From Phytophthora colocasiae (lineage: Eukaryota; Oomycota; Peronosporomycetes; Peronosporales; Peronosporaceae): a stretch of 64,000 bases of DNA. The notes under the pieces were generated by a model. The model was not told where the DNA came from. It searched no databases and saw only the letters and a program-made list of their open reading frames with translations. This document shows, one piece after another, positions 30,214 through 43,085 of this stretch (positions are counted from its first letter, which is position 1; every line of letters starts with the position of its first letter). The stretch lies in the NCBI GenBank assembly GCA_018806915.1, contig JAGKQI010000104.1, positions 1,364,001-1,428,000 on the forward strand. Direction: 5' to 3'. Position numbers and translations under genes: made by a program.

Positions 30214-31351
30214 CCTCACTGAAAGGCAAGGCCAAATTTGGAGAATGGGCTCTCAGAAGAAGATGGAAGATGACAGGGCTGAAATAACTCTACCGGTGGT
30301 ACTAGGACAACCAATGGTTCGGCATCTACGTTGCCCAAGCGGTCACGAAATCTACTGCATTCGATCTCATTTTAATTAATAAGAGAGTAAAACTGTCGAG
30401 AAGCAGGAGATTATCATTTTCAAGTGCCGTATTTTGTCAGTGAAAGCGAATGTATATTAGTGGCCCACCCAGTAGTGGTGTCAGACTCGCTGAGTTGGCT
30501 GCTGCTGAAGCACAGCACCACTCGCGTTGTCCACCGGATAATACCTGTACGTACAATCTATTGCGGCACATATAGCAATGCAACGATCAGAAGTCTCCGT
30601 CTCCGGTGACTCGGTCCCACCACAATTGCTTTTCTTTTGCACCGCCACATTCAAGTGTGCTGATACACGTATTCCTAAAGTAAGCGTACAGCCTACACGT
30701 ATTCCTAAAGTAAGCGTACAGCCTACAGTCCTTTGCTAAGTGCTCGTAGATACAGTATATATAGTAGGCCAGCTTCCCCGGTGCTTATCTATTCTGATCT
30801 AATTGGCGGCACTCTCTCCCAATTCAAATTAGATGTGGTGCGGTATTTTGTGGAATCTTGCGACGAACCACGAAATTCCTCTGGTTGTACATGCCAACGT
30901 TTGCATCTGCGAGGATCATTACCGTACCGTCATAACCGTACCAATTACATGTACACCACAGCGTCAGTGAATCAATTGCAGTACACATCAAACTAATATT
31001 TATGGATGCAACACGGGTGTTCTTTTTTTTTCCACCACTAATGTGGTGGCACTGACCAACTGATAGATCCTCCACAAACGCTGCCGGCATCCTACATCGG
31101 CTTCCTGCATGTACACCACCTTACTAAAGCTTTTGATGCGACTTCCTTACCTTACCACCCTCTCTTGCTTTAGCCACCAGCTTTTAGCAGTTTCCTAAAT
31201 CTGAAAAAAATTTAGACGTCGTGCAGAAACGAGCCGGTTCAAATTCCCGCAGCCACTTCATTGGCCTCAGGCCTGATACGCACGCAGAACTGGCGCCGCC
31301 ACTCGCCAAGACGCCTCGAAGCCCCCAAGCTCTTGGAGAAACAGAACAGCA
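30214..31351. other. Intergenic, with one 30-bp tandem duplication
   Basis: No gene recognised. A perfect 30-bp unit beginning ACACGTATTCCTAAAG is present twice head to tail at 30665-30694 and 30695-30724. The TLC-domain gene promoter must be at the right end. Confidence 0.55.
30665..30724 (+). repeat. Perfect 30-bp tandem duplication
   Basis: Two adjacent identical copies of a unit starting ACACGTATTC and ending GCGTACAGCCT. No further copy was noticed nearby. It looks like a recent slippage or repair event. Confidence 0.95.
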
Positions 31352-32485
31352 ATGACAGATTCCTTCCGCAGTATGCACGTGCTTCTGGGCTCCATGTGCT
31401 TCTTTGCACTGGTATTCCACGTCGCCAATCGCCTGTCCGACCGATTCGTCAAAGTGTACCGGGACTTTTCCATCCCGGAACAAGGAGACTGGTGTTCTCG
31501 GTAGGTCTTCTAAATAATATCAATGCTACAGATCATGTGATGTAGTAGTATCTTACTGGTTGAGTTACTATTGCAGGGTGAACTCAACGATCCACGCACT
31601 GGTGATCGCCACAGGCATGAGCTACAGCTTCGTACAGCAGCAATGGGATGCTGATCTACTCCCTACTAAGGAACCGCCTGTGCATTTAGCCACAATGCTC
31701 TTCTCCTTCTGTACGTGGTGGTTTTACTCCTTTTTCTTCTTTTTGTTGTGGATTTTTAACTGACCGGTTCGTTCTGCAGCTTGTGGCTACTTCCTGTTTG
31801 ATCTATTCGTGCTGGTGCTGTGGCAAGTGCCACTTTGGCGGGTCTTTGTCGTCCATCACATTGTGGCTGCGTACGTTATTTACCCTTCATATTTTGTTCC
31901 AACGTCTCTCTAATTATCTTGTGGTTGCTCTCTTGCAGACTGCCGTATCTGATCTACACGATGCATTCGGGCTGCGGGATGGATTTGTATCTGCTGCAGC
32001 TCTTCCTCATGGTCGAGTTCGCAGTTATCCCTCTCAACGTCACCACCTTCATGGAGCAACTGGGCTACGGCAAAACCAAGACGCACGCGTTCTTCTTCTA
32101 CCTCACATACGTCTTCTGGTTCGTTGCTCGCGTTCTGCTGCCGATCTACAACGTTTACGTGCTCTGGACCAAGATCATCCCGGACGCCAGAGCTGCGCCA
32201 CTCTGCACCGTACCTGCAGCTTTCTGCGGCCACATCATCGCCGCGTTCTGTGTTGGCGTCTTTATCTTTGTCTGGACTCCCGATGTGTTAGCTAAGTGGC
32301 GGGTGCCAGTGTTGCAGATGGAGGAGTACCCGGACTATAAACTGACGATGCGCCAGTCCATGACTCCACGCTCGAACCCCATCATGTCGCCATTTGAAAA
32401 TGGCAGTGAAAAATGGGGCACCAACTATGGAACAGTGTCAGGTAGTACTCGAGAGCCACAGCGGGCGCCCAAGTCGATTGTGTGA
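31352..32485 (+). CDS. TLC-domain (TRAM/LAG1/CLN8) multi-pass membrane protein, four exons
   Basis: Exons 31352-31500, 31577-31710, 31780-31870 and 31939-32485 join through three short GT-AG introns (76, 69 and 68 bp) and give 306 residues. Seven to eight membrane segments are visible. The second exon opens with NSTIHALVIATGMSY, and the junction of exons 3 and 4 gives WRVFVVHHIVAALPYLIY, with the His-His pair seen in TLC domains. The last exon holds three or four further membrane segments and a hydrophilic Ser/Pro-rich cytosolic tail. TLC proteins include ceramide synthases and lipid-handling ER proteins; this one lacks the ceramide-synthase Lag1p motif as far as I can see, so it is closer to the TMEM56/TLCD type. 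Function is unassigned. Confidence 0.85.
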
Positions 32486-32795
32486 GAAGAAAAGGATACG
32501 TGATGCACGCTTCGAAAGTGCATCATGGCTATTCTGCTCCTTGTCGAGGATCTGACAACACTTCGGTGAACATGCAAGCGATAACTGTTAGGAACTTGTA
32601 ATTATATGGATCTCAACGCCAGTTTCGTTGCCCAGAAGCATGGCAAGCTCGTGTCCGGCTGCTACTGTTGTAGTCGCGCATCAAAACTTCCCGTTTGAGG
32701 TTGGAATACACTGGTAGGATCATCGCGTATCCCGTTGTTTTCCATTGGAGATTGTAAGGCAGTTCCAACAGGCAGCTCTTCTGTAGGTTACCCGT

Positions 32796-34068
32796 TTACT
32801 CAACCGTTTTTGACTTGGGTTTCGTGTTTGCCTTCTTCGGGAGGACGATAAATGACGCACTTGCAATAATGATGACAGCCCCAGTCACACTGAACATGCT
32901 CACGTGCTCTCCGAGCAGCACAATATCCCAGAACAGCACAAACACGACATCGAGGTAGCGCATGACGGAAGCGATGCCCGCCTTGGACTGCTGGAAGCCC
33001 ATCGTGAGGAAAACTTGACCGACAAACGCGAACAAGCCGCTTCCGAACAACGAGATCATTAGCATGGTGTCGCTCGGTAGTGAAAAACTCTACAAGCACA
33101 TCGATTTACTTACTGACTGCTATCCATTCGACTAGCAAAATAAGCCAACTTACCACATCGAAGTACCACAGCGTCACGAGCGCGTAAAGTAATCCGAAGA
33201 GGAGAAAGTAATGGTTGATAACCACGTAGTTCAACTCTTTCAGCTGACGCATTGCAATGTACGAAGACGCCTGCATCACAGATCCTCCAAGTGCACAAAT
33301 GAGAGCAAGTGGCGGCACCTCCTTGGTCTCGTCCGTGCCAAACACAAACGCCGGTCTTGTCACGAACATCACACCGATGTACGATACCAAGCAGCTGATG
33401 AAATCCAGGCGTTCGATTGACTCACCAAGCACCAGCGCACCCTGATATCAGCAACTACATTTACTCAAAGCACAATGTCTATCTTTTCGTGAATACTGTA
33501 CCAGCATGAAGGTCACAATTGGGCTTGTAAAAATTAAAACCACTGCGTCCGTGAGCACCATCTGCGCCATAGCGTAGAATTGGATGCTGATACCAAAAGT
33601 CCCGAAGAAGCAGCGCCAGAAGAGCATGTTACGGTGCTTTGAGGCCACTATAAGCTTGATTTTACTACGGAAAACGAGCGCCAAGTTGAGCAGCCATGCC
33701 ACGGACGAGCGCCAGAGTACCGTCTCGTGGGAAGTCACTTTGCGACTCGCGTACTTAACGCACACGCGCATGAGGCTCAAGTTGAAGGCAGCGAATGCGA
33801 TATAGCCCAACGCTAGTGTCTGAGGTGAGCGCCATCCTTGTGGGGCTCCATATTCTGTAGACGAAGATGCTTTGATCATTGCTGGACTCGTCTCATCAGC
33901 GTTTAGAGCCTCATTGACAATATCCTCATCGCTGTCGACCACTTGAACACGGAAGACGGGGCCAGAAGTAGCTGTAGACTGGAGTTCACTGCAAATTGGA
34001 GCGATCATGATAGCGAACCAGGCACGGAGATGGTCAGTGAGCAACTCGTCATTGCGCACAAGTCGCAT
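32796..34068 (-). CDS. EamA/DMT-family transporter, copy A, three exons
   Basis: Exons 34068-33502, 33441-33154 and 33089-32796 join through 60- and 64-bp introns and give about 382 residues. After a hydrophilic N-terminus of about 80 residues come ten membrane segments in two EamA repeats: the first includes VTSHETVLWRSSVAWLLNLAL and FYAMAQMVLTDAVVLIFTSP, the second LALICALGGSVMQASSYI and MGFQQSKAGIASVMRYLDVVF. The drug/metabolite transporter superfamily exports or exchanges small metabolites and nucleotide-sugar-like compounds; this subgroup resembles SLC35G. The upstream frame extends to 34080 only with a GTG, and a later ATG (34008) is an alternative start. Substrate unknown. Confidence 0.87.
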
Positions 34069-34231
34069 GCAACAAGACACGCACTGAAGCTGAATTTCCC
34101 TTTATAAACTAATTATTCGATTTTATATAGTTTTGAAGGATACTAGTATATGGAGGTTATTACTCATGAACTTCAAGTTGTAATCTTAAAAAGATTCTCG
34201 TGTATATATTTTTTCAGCCTTCTGCTATGTT

Positions 34232-35534
34232 TTACTCCTTCTCTCGTGCACGACGCAGAACGATCATCGAAACTCCAGCCATGATGATCCCAGCTCCAAG
34301 GAGACTCAGAATGTTCACGGTTTCCCCCAAAATCAACACGTCCATGGCGACGACGAACACTACGTCGAAGTATCGCATGACTGATGCGATTCCTGCCTTT
34401 TCAATCTGGAACCCCATGGTCATGAATACCTGACCAATGAAAGAGAAGAAGCCACTGCCAAAAATTGCGAACAGGAATGTAAACTCGAAAGGAACAGTCA
34501 GATTCTACAACGCATCAATGATCAGCAGCAAGATCAGCAAAAGAAGAAATATTGTAGAGTTGTCGGAAGAAGTAAAACTTACCACTCCCAATAGCAACAG
34601 AGTCATGATCGAAGTGCACGTTCCAAACACAAAGAAATAGTGAATCGTGATAAGTGGGTCCACTTTACTCAGACGTCTCAACAGGGTGTAAACCACGGCA
34701 GACGTCAGGGAGCCGCCGACAGCGCAGTATACTGCAAGTGGTGGAACTTGTTTGGTTACAGTTTCAGTCGGGAACAGGAAAGCAGGCCGAGTGACGAACA
34801 TAACCCCGAGAAAAGAGGTGATACCAGCGAGGAGATCGATCCGGTTGATCTTCTCTCCAAGAAAAGCAGCTCCCTGAAAAGAATTACCATCGTCAGAGAA
34901 GCAACTTGTCATGTATCAAAGAGATATAGTAACTTACTAAGAAGAAGGTGAAAATGGGGCTGGTGAGGACGATCACCACTGCGTCTGTTAGCACCATCTT
35001 AGACATCGCGTAAAACTGAATATTCACGCCCAGAGTTCCCACAACACAGCGAAACAGAAGTAACCCGCGATATTTCGGTTCCACGAACATTTTTCGTTTT
35101 TTGTATCGGGCCCAGGCCTGTGTTAGTATCCAATTTGTGAGTACATGATGCCGCTTCAAGACACTCGATAACATTCTACTTACGTAATTGAGCACAACCG
35201 CGATAATCATCCGCCAAAAGACTGTTTCGTGGGACGTCACTCGATGACTGGCATACTTGATGCAAATGGAAGCGATACTGAAGTTTAGTCCTGCAAAGAC
35301 AATGTAGCCCAGACCTTTCGCTCTCTTCACACTCAGTAGAGTGGCTGTCGCGCCTTTCACCGGAGTCATGGTGTCGTCCATTTCGCTCTTGGAAACAGTA
35401 TCGTCAGAGTCTAATAGAGGTTGGTCTTCTTTTTCAACATCACCAGCAAGGTCTGTTTTCCGGTCGGGGAGACTGCGTGCAGCATCAGGTGGAAGCGGTT
35501 GTACTGCAGCAGTTCGGTCACTAGTACGTGCCAT
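34232..35534 (-). CDS. EamA/DMT-family transporter, copy B, four exons
   Basis: Exons 35534-35184, 35117-34938, 34873-34583 and 34504-34232 give about 364 residues. It is a clear paralogue of the neighbouring copy A: CIKYASHRVTSHETVFWRMI, FYAMSKMVLTDAVVIVLTSP, FVTRPAFLFPTE and MGFQIEKAGIASVMRYFDVV align throughout. Two introns lie at the same positions as in copy A. A third, 66 bp long (35118-35183), is extra; it has no stop and keeps frame, so retention would add 22 residues. The two genes are head-to-tail on the minus strand, about 160 bp apart, an old tandem duplication. Ten membrane segments are predicted. Confidence 0.87.
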
Positions 35535-35913
35535 TATTAAGTTTTGGTGTGCGAAGTTCCGAGACGATCTGGAAATGAGTTCCCATCCAAGTTGCTGTCC
35601 TTCTGGCGAGAATAGCTGTAGAATCCATAGGCAACATTGCGGCATCAAGTATCGTTGAAAACGTTGCTTGTCTTCCTATTTTCAGGTTGTACGTCCTATC
35701 TAGATGATGAGATGCATGCACTTCATCACAACCCGTTTAGTCTTCAAAGCTCCATGTACTAAAGAAATACCGTTGGCTATTCTGATCCCAAAAAACGACA
35801 GGAACACGAATATTCTTTTTCTTGAAAAACATTATCCATCCGTTTCGTGATCTTCAGAGTGGCTCTTCAATTTGGATCTTGTCAAACAGTTGAGATATCT
35901 TCCTCAAGCCCTC

Positions 35914-38900
35914 ATGAGCTGGAAGAAGGTCGAGTTCAAAGGAAATGATAGTGTGGATCGCCTGCAACGCATCCAGGCGTTGTGCTCCTCGTCATCTACG
36001 AAACTTGACGGGATTTTACTCGTTGGGGGCGTGGATAGTTTCCATTCACAAGTGTCACAAGCCGCTCTGAAGTACCTTTTCCTTGGGAATTCAGGTCAGG
36101 AACTCCTAGGTGAACAGGTCATTCTTCAAGAACACGAACGTCTGGAAGATGTGGTGTTACTCATTTGTCCCCAGCGGATCTCCATTTACTGCTCCTCTGA
36201 GAGTGATGCAGCCGTGAAAATCCTCCCAGTCATTTCCAAGTGGCGACATGTGACGGAGTATGTCGTGCACGATGGGATGGAGCCGGACGAGCAAGAGGAA
36301 CGGAAAATCAGTGCATTCAAGGATATGATGGCAGGGATTAAATGTGTGGGGGTCCCTTTCGGACTTGACCAAACTGGTTCTAACTTACAAGACACGATGC
36401 TCACTGAGAAGTGGCCGCTGGTTCAATCTTATGGCGTCGAAGGAGGAGAATCGACTGGTAAAGGTTTCTTCACAATGAATCACCGTGTGGTTAACGTTTC
36501 CCGAGAAATGATGCAGATCATGGCCCAATTGGACAGTTTTAGTGCGAAACGAGTTGTCCAGGAGAGTCAACCATTCCTGGCTCACCACTTTGATGAATTC
36601 CTGCTGAAATTGGACCATGCTGAGTCTCCGGAGATACGCAATGCCAAGTCCGAAAGTGATTTGGGAGAGGATTTATTGAGCTTCTATGAGTTTGGAACGA
36701 TGCAGTACAGCGCTCGAGGCCTGCAAACAGCACCGAACAGAGGCAGTCGCGTTCTTATCGGAACGAGGACCAGTAATTATTCGGAAAAGTCGTCATCAAA
36801 AGCATTCCTCTCGAATTCTGGTGTGAAGGAAGGTATCCCAGCTACTCACATGGTTGTCCAAGCTGAAGATCCGTTTACAGGCGTGAGATTTACCCGAACG
36901 TACTTCCTGTCTTCAGGAAAGGTCTGCCAAAGGGTTGTCGACGAGGACGCGTTAGTATCGTCTTCCGTTAAGGTGAACTCTGATGTTTCCAAGTCCGCAG
37001 TGGATACGAAGACTATGATCGACCTCTATGCACTACTTTTGCGAGGTTTTCGATCAGGAGCCGCCGAACTTACTCGGGAATGTATGAACGGGAAGTTAGC
37101 CTCACTCGAACGGATGATTGAGTCAGCTCGAGCTGAAGCTATTCACACCATGATTCAAACAGACAAAGGCGAGGCTCAAGTGCTTGGTTCGAACAAGCTC
37201 CCGACAAAGTTTATTGATGACCGACTTCGCTTGAACGTGGAAGTGATGGATGCTCGAGGGCAGCCTATTGAGACGATGGATAAAGGTTAGTATTTTTTAT
37301 CTATTTTATTATATCCGCTAATCCTGTGTGCTGTGTAGATTGGTGCCTTCTGTACTGTTCCATGACACTGACAGATATCCCCAGTGACGAGAACTCATCA
37401 CTGCCGCTTGGTTCACTCATTGTTGGAGATACTTTTTTGCTTTCTGGACCTTCGGAGGCTGCGACTAAAGGAATTCTTAACGTTACGAAGCCTTTTGCAA
37501 ACTTCCGCTCATGGATTCAAGGCGGCGAAGAAGCCCAAGCTGTTGACTTGCTCATGCGAACATTACAGTCGGAATTCATGTTGCAGAGCCGCTCAGTGTG
37601 TCTAGGGAAGGCGATTCCACCTCTAGATTCAGACATCAAGTTGGACGAGGAAGGAAACGCACCAGTGAGCCAAGCAGCAATGGCTTCGAAGGCCACTCTT
37701 CTTTTTAATAGCGACCTAATGCCCATTGTCCACGGTAGCTGGAGGATCTTTACTGGTGGTTTCTTGTTCTCAAGTCCGTATTTTAACCCGATCATCGTGT
37801 CACTCGAGAAAAGCGTCAAAAGCTTGACAATCCTACCGTCTGCGTATGAAGAGCTGGTCCTGCTGAAGCTGGAGTTGAAGGGGGATGACACCAGTAACTC
37901 CACACCGGTGAGTGGATCCTTATGGTGGTGTTCTGTGCGTATACTAACGTGTTATTTGATTATTTATCGTAGCTTTCTGAAGTCATTCCGTTCTCGTTTT
38001 CGCCTCACGAAATTTACATTCCACTGCAATCGGGTTTACGCTTCCAGGATGAGGTTTTCCATGCTCTTGAGGTTTGGAAATCTACTGCTTCCTCACTAAA
38101 CATCCCAGTCTACCGAACTAGTGATCTTAGTGACCAATTTCAAGGTGATACACCACGAGAAGGTGAAGCTGCGAGTTTTGAAGTCCCCATCCACGTGAAA
38201 TCTACGTGCGAATCTCTTGTGGAGAAGCGAACGTTCGTGGGTCTCGATGCTCATACAGTGGACAATTTCTTTCCTCAATACTTTATCCCCAAAGATCCAG
38301 GAACGGTCACAACTCTCCCAAAACTCAATACTGATGACCTCAGTAGACTTAACGTCCCGGTTACCGTGATGTTAGGCATCCCAGGCAGTGGCGTCCAGGC
38401 CATGAGCCAATCTGTGTGCAAGATTTCGTCCTCCAGCGTCGAATGGGCCGTTCTGGATGTTGATCTTCGAGACTTGGAGCCTTCGAAACAGCTCAAAAGA
38501 GAAGCATCAGCGTATTTCCTGATCTGCGATAAATTATCTCGATCTTTTGAGCAGATCAAGTCTATGGTTAAATCGCTCCGGTTTCCTCCTCGTGTCATGC
38601 TTTGTGTCGTGGGATATGTCGACCCAATTACGGCGACTTGTGCGGTTCGTCGAGCAGCACATGAGTCCTCTCTTCCAAGTAAGATCGGTACTGTGATCAC
38701 TTGTATCAGTGCGACGAACGTTTACCAACCGGATCCTCTTGCGACCCAAGCCCCATTTCCTAAAGTTTTCGATCAAATGACGTCTGGATTTGTGACCCAC
38801 TTAGTGCTGACAAACAGTACTGATGTATCTCCAGCTATTCTCCAGCGCCTGAGATTCCACATGGACCAAGTGAATCCATTTGCAGAGGTAATGGTTCTCC

Positions 38901-39864
38901 CTCATGATGTATTTGAAGGTCCTCTCACGCCTTTACTAGCCGTGGATCGATTCGAAAGTGCCTATTACAAACAGTACCGTAATGTCCACTTTCGAGACTG
39001 GGATAATGCCACTGCGAGCAACAACGCAGCCCCAATGTACACGAAATACGTTGCAGAGCTTGAACCTGCTCATTCTCCAGTGAGTTTTCGGTTTGAGATT
39101 GTTCCTGGAATGGATCGAGCCAAGTTTTCCTATTTGGTGATCAAGACTCTGACCCCATTCGCCAATACTGCGAAGTCGATGGATCGAGTGTATCCGACAG
39201 AGAATAAAACGAAAGGAATTCGCATTGCTCAAACAATTGCAGTGGAGAAAATCCGTCAAGATGGCCAAACTTCGTCAACTTCCGCTACGCCTTGTGCTGA
39301 GGGAGTTTTCTCCAATGGACAGTCACGTTCGTGTTGGTGTGTGGAAGGTCAAGTGGTATTCAAGGATGAACCTGATTGTGTGTACGAGTACCGTTCGTCA
39401 GGCACCTTCTCTAGGCTCTGGGCAGGTGAAGCAGTTGGCGCTTTAGAGTTGAAAGTCACTGGACAAGGACTGAATGCGGAGAAAATTCGAGATCTTCTTC
39501 TCAATTGTTACGCCCATGCCGAGTCTTCACCTAACCAAATTCGCTCCAAGGCTTCCATCAGTCTGGATGAGAAACGTGAAATCCAACGACAACACGTACG
39601 TTATCATTATTCCAATGGCCTCATTTGGTGGTTCCTCACTGAGTTTTTTTTGTTTTGCAGGCTATGGATCCCCTACCAGAAGGATATCTGTTCGATGGAA
39701 CTAACTACGTGGATTTCTTCGGTGGACGCTACGAATTCCATCCTTGCATCGCTCAATTCATTGACGAGTACATCACAACAGCGAATGACGTCAGGAAGGA
39801 GACGAACTTGAAAGCCTCAAAGGAGCAAGAGTCCCAACGATCTTTCGTCACGCAGCTTGTGTAG
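35914..39864 (+). CDS. DNAAF9: DNAAF9 (C20orf194)-like dynein assembly factor, four exons
   Basis: Exons up to 37285, 37339-37907, 37973-39595 and 39661-39864 join in frame through three short introns (53, 65 and 65 bp). The first ATG in frame is 35914, giving about 1255 residues; 14 more codons are open upstream but start only with TTG, so an additional 5' exon is possible. Recognition rests on conserved blocks: LDGILLVGGVDS near the start, EKWPLVQSYGVEG and GKGFFTMNHRV, and the C-terminal LPEGYLFDGTNYVDFFGG and YEFHPCIAQFIDEYI. A nucleotide-binding-like VTVMLGIPGSGVQAMSQSV lies in the third exon. In animals the protein aids assembly of axonemal dynein arms; oomycete zoospores have motile flagella, so the same role fits. 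Confidence 0.87.
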
Positions 39865-39902
39865 CTTGAACTTGTAGCCTGATGGATTAATCAAGGTGTT
39901 TT

Positions 39903-41252
39903 TTAAAAGCTGGCAAAGTACTTGGTGTTGTCTTCTGGGTCGATACTCTCAGCACTGGATAAACTCTCATGACCTTCGACATTCCGAATTCGCACAGGAT
40001 TATAGTCACCACTGAAATCATACGGGACCTCAAGTGAGAGATCTTTCCTCTCGAACTTTGACCAGTCGATCTCAATGAACCACGCATGATTTATCACCTG
40101 CCAACGAATCAATGGCATACTTCATCGTCTTTTGACATGCAGGGGCTAAATGCAAAACGTACCTCAGATGCTCCGTTCCTTCCAAGACGCTTACTTGGGT
40201 CAATCTGGAGTAATGCACTGATTGTCAACAGCATTGTTACTGATAAGCAAAAAAAATAACAACATAAGAATGGCGCACTGTACCTTATGAGTGATTTCAG
40301 TTCTGAACTAAACAGGTTCGTCGTTTTCTCATCATCTTCGACGAATAATGATTCGGTCTTGCGCTTAATCCGCTGAAGATACTCGTCCATTGTGCTGTCA
40401 GTTGGACACTGATACTCCCATGGTGGATGCCCAACGATTATCTCATAAATGACGACGCCTAAACTCCTGCGTGGTAAGATCCAGTAAGTCAAGGTTTTAA
40501 GCAAAAAAATACACAACATACCACCAGTCAACAGCATATCCGTAAGGTTTTCTGAAAAACATTTCCGGCGCCATGATATAAGGGGTACCGCATAAAGACT
40601 GCGTTCGTTCAGAGATATCACTCCAGTCTCCTTCTCCAGCTTCTGCCACCTTCTTGGACAGTCCAAAATCGATCACTTTGATAAACCCATCTTTCCCTAC
40701 CAACACATTTCCACTCTTGAAGTCGCGATGGATATATCTTCGAGCATGAAGATCTCGAAGTGCCAGCACCAGCTGCACCGCGAAAAACTTAGCAACATCT
40801 TCAGGAAACCTTCCAGAGTCTCTGTATTTCCACACACATTCGTACAGAGCTCGTCCGTCGATATATTCCTGCAAAAGAGCAGTCTCTGTAGCTGTCTCGA
40901 ATGACTCAAAGCCTCGACACAGAAATGCGCTAGATCCTTCCAGCAGAATGGTCTTTTCCGCTAGCAGACGCAAGTTTTGCTGCTCCGTCGTGATCATAGA
41001 TTTCGGTATTTTCTTGAGTGCTGTGTCGTAATGTATTACTTAAGAATATTGTTTATTAGAGAAGAACAAGAAAAATCTTGGTATCACCGTAGAAATCGGT
41101 TGAGTGGAGACGTCGAACCAGGTACACACTGGACGAAATGAACAACATCCTTACCATTAAATAACTATCACCGCATTGCATGCGTGTATAACAGAACAAT
41201 ACCTGGCGTAGCCTCCGCGACCAAGGAGCTGGAGCTGCTCGAAGGTGTCCAT
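39903..41252 (-). CDS. AGC-type Ser/Thr protein kinase (PKA-like), six exons
   Basis: Exons 41252-41203, 41128-41088, 41020-40522, 40466-40284, 40217-40163 and 40097-39903 join in frame and give 340 residues. Exons 1-2 supply the glycine loop (LLGRGGYA) and exon 3 begins with the ATP-binding Lys in ALKKIPKS (about Lys33). The catalytic loop is YIHRDFKSGNVLV, the metal site IDFGLSKK, the activation segment TQSLCGTPYIMAPEMF, then YGYAVDWWSLGVVIYEI, and the late DPSKRLGRNGASEVINHAWF shared by AGC kinases. The short C-tail lacks an obvious FxxF hydrophobic motif. cAMP-dependent-kinase-like signalling is the nearest known role. The first two exons are tiny. It shares a 114-bp promoter with the UBE2T-like gene. 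Confidence 0.9.
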
Positions 41253-41366
41253 TACTGGAAGATCGCGATCAGATTTATAAAGAAAGCATTTCTTTGATCT
41301 AACAAAGTGCTTTGTTAGATCAAACACAAACAGCCAATCAGCGCATTTTACTTATCATTTTCCAAG
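41253..41366. promoter_or_regulatory. Divergent promoter with a perfect palindrome
   Basis: Only 114 bp separate the kinase and E2-enzyme start codons. Inside lies a perfect inverted repeat with 15-bp arms, TTTGATCTAACAAAG (41291-41305) and its reverse complement (41308-41322), separated by TG. It is the kind of site a dimeric transcription factor could bind and could serve both genes. No TATA box is evident. Confidence 0.7.
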
Positions 41367-42428
<1,062 letters not shown>

Positions 42429-42666
42429 ATACAAGCGACTTATGTAAGATTGCATTCGCGAAAGGTAAATAATCTCATATTTACTGACGTTAAAGGTTAA
42501 AGATCGTGTACATTCGACTTCATGGACAAAATTTGGCTGTCACGAGCGAATTAGCTTTCGTCACGTGTACTGGGGTGATGCTGGCAGACTTTCAAGGACA
42601 TGAGGCCGCGACTTGACGTGTTTTCCGCTTTGACTGTGCCTCTTTACCATTCAAACAGACATATCG

Positions 42667-42858
42667 TCACCATTTCGACTCATTTTTCATTGCCACGGCA
42701 TAGTTTCTCTCTCTTACCTTGCCTATTTGCACGACATCAGCACCTTCTTTTGGTATCGGTGTATAGTCAAGTGGTTGGAGTGTCGCTGGTACTTCACGCT
42801 TAGGCTGCTGCAGGGCCTTCTCGCTCTTCCACTTTGTTCCCGCAGTGTTTGCTGCCAT
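42667..42858 (-). CDS. Small hypothetical protein or first exon
   Basis: From ATG 42858 the frame encodes 63 residues starting MAANTAGTKWKSEKALQQPK. A good donor (GGCAAG|GTAAGAG) occurs after codon 47, so the last 16 codons may be intron and the gene could continue leftwards; I could not fix a second exon. No family is recognised. The amino-acid composition of the first 47 residues looks coding. Confidence 0.35.
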   Translation of the reverse strand: MAANTAGTKWKSEKALQQPKREVPATLQPLDYTPIPKEGADVVQIGKVRERNYAVAMKNESKW

Positions 42859-43085
42859 TTTGTACGGCTACCAGTAGGCTCCAGTCTTGCTTATATGCTT
42901 CAATCCGACTGTACAAGACGGCAACCACAATAAAATTGGCCTCGGTACATACATGTAGTACTCTTATCCTTGACTTCCGAGTCTTACCGCTACTTCCTAA
43001 TTTGGACAGGTTGTTGGCGGTTTGGTCATACGATTTTTTGCTGTATCGTACGTTTCCAACAACTTCATAGCCATTGTTGTAGCTT

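Noticed and set aside
35872..35913. Fourteen extra N-terminal codons for the DNAAF9-like protein
   Set aside because: The frame opens with TTG here; the first ATG is 35914. An upstream exon remains possible but was not found.
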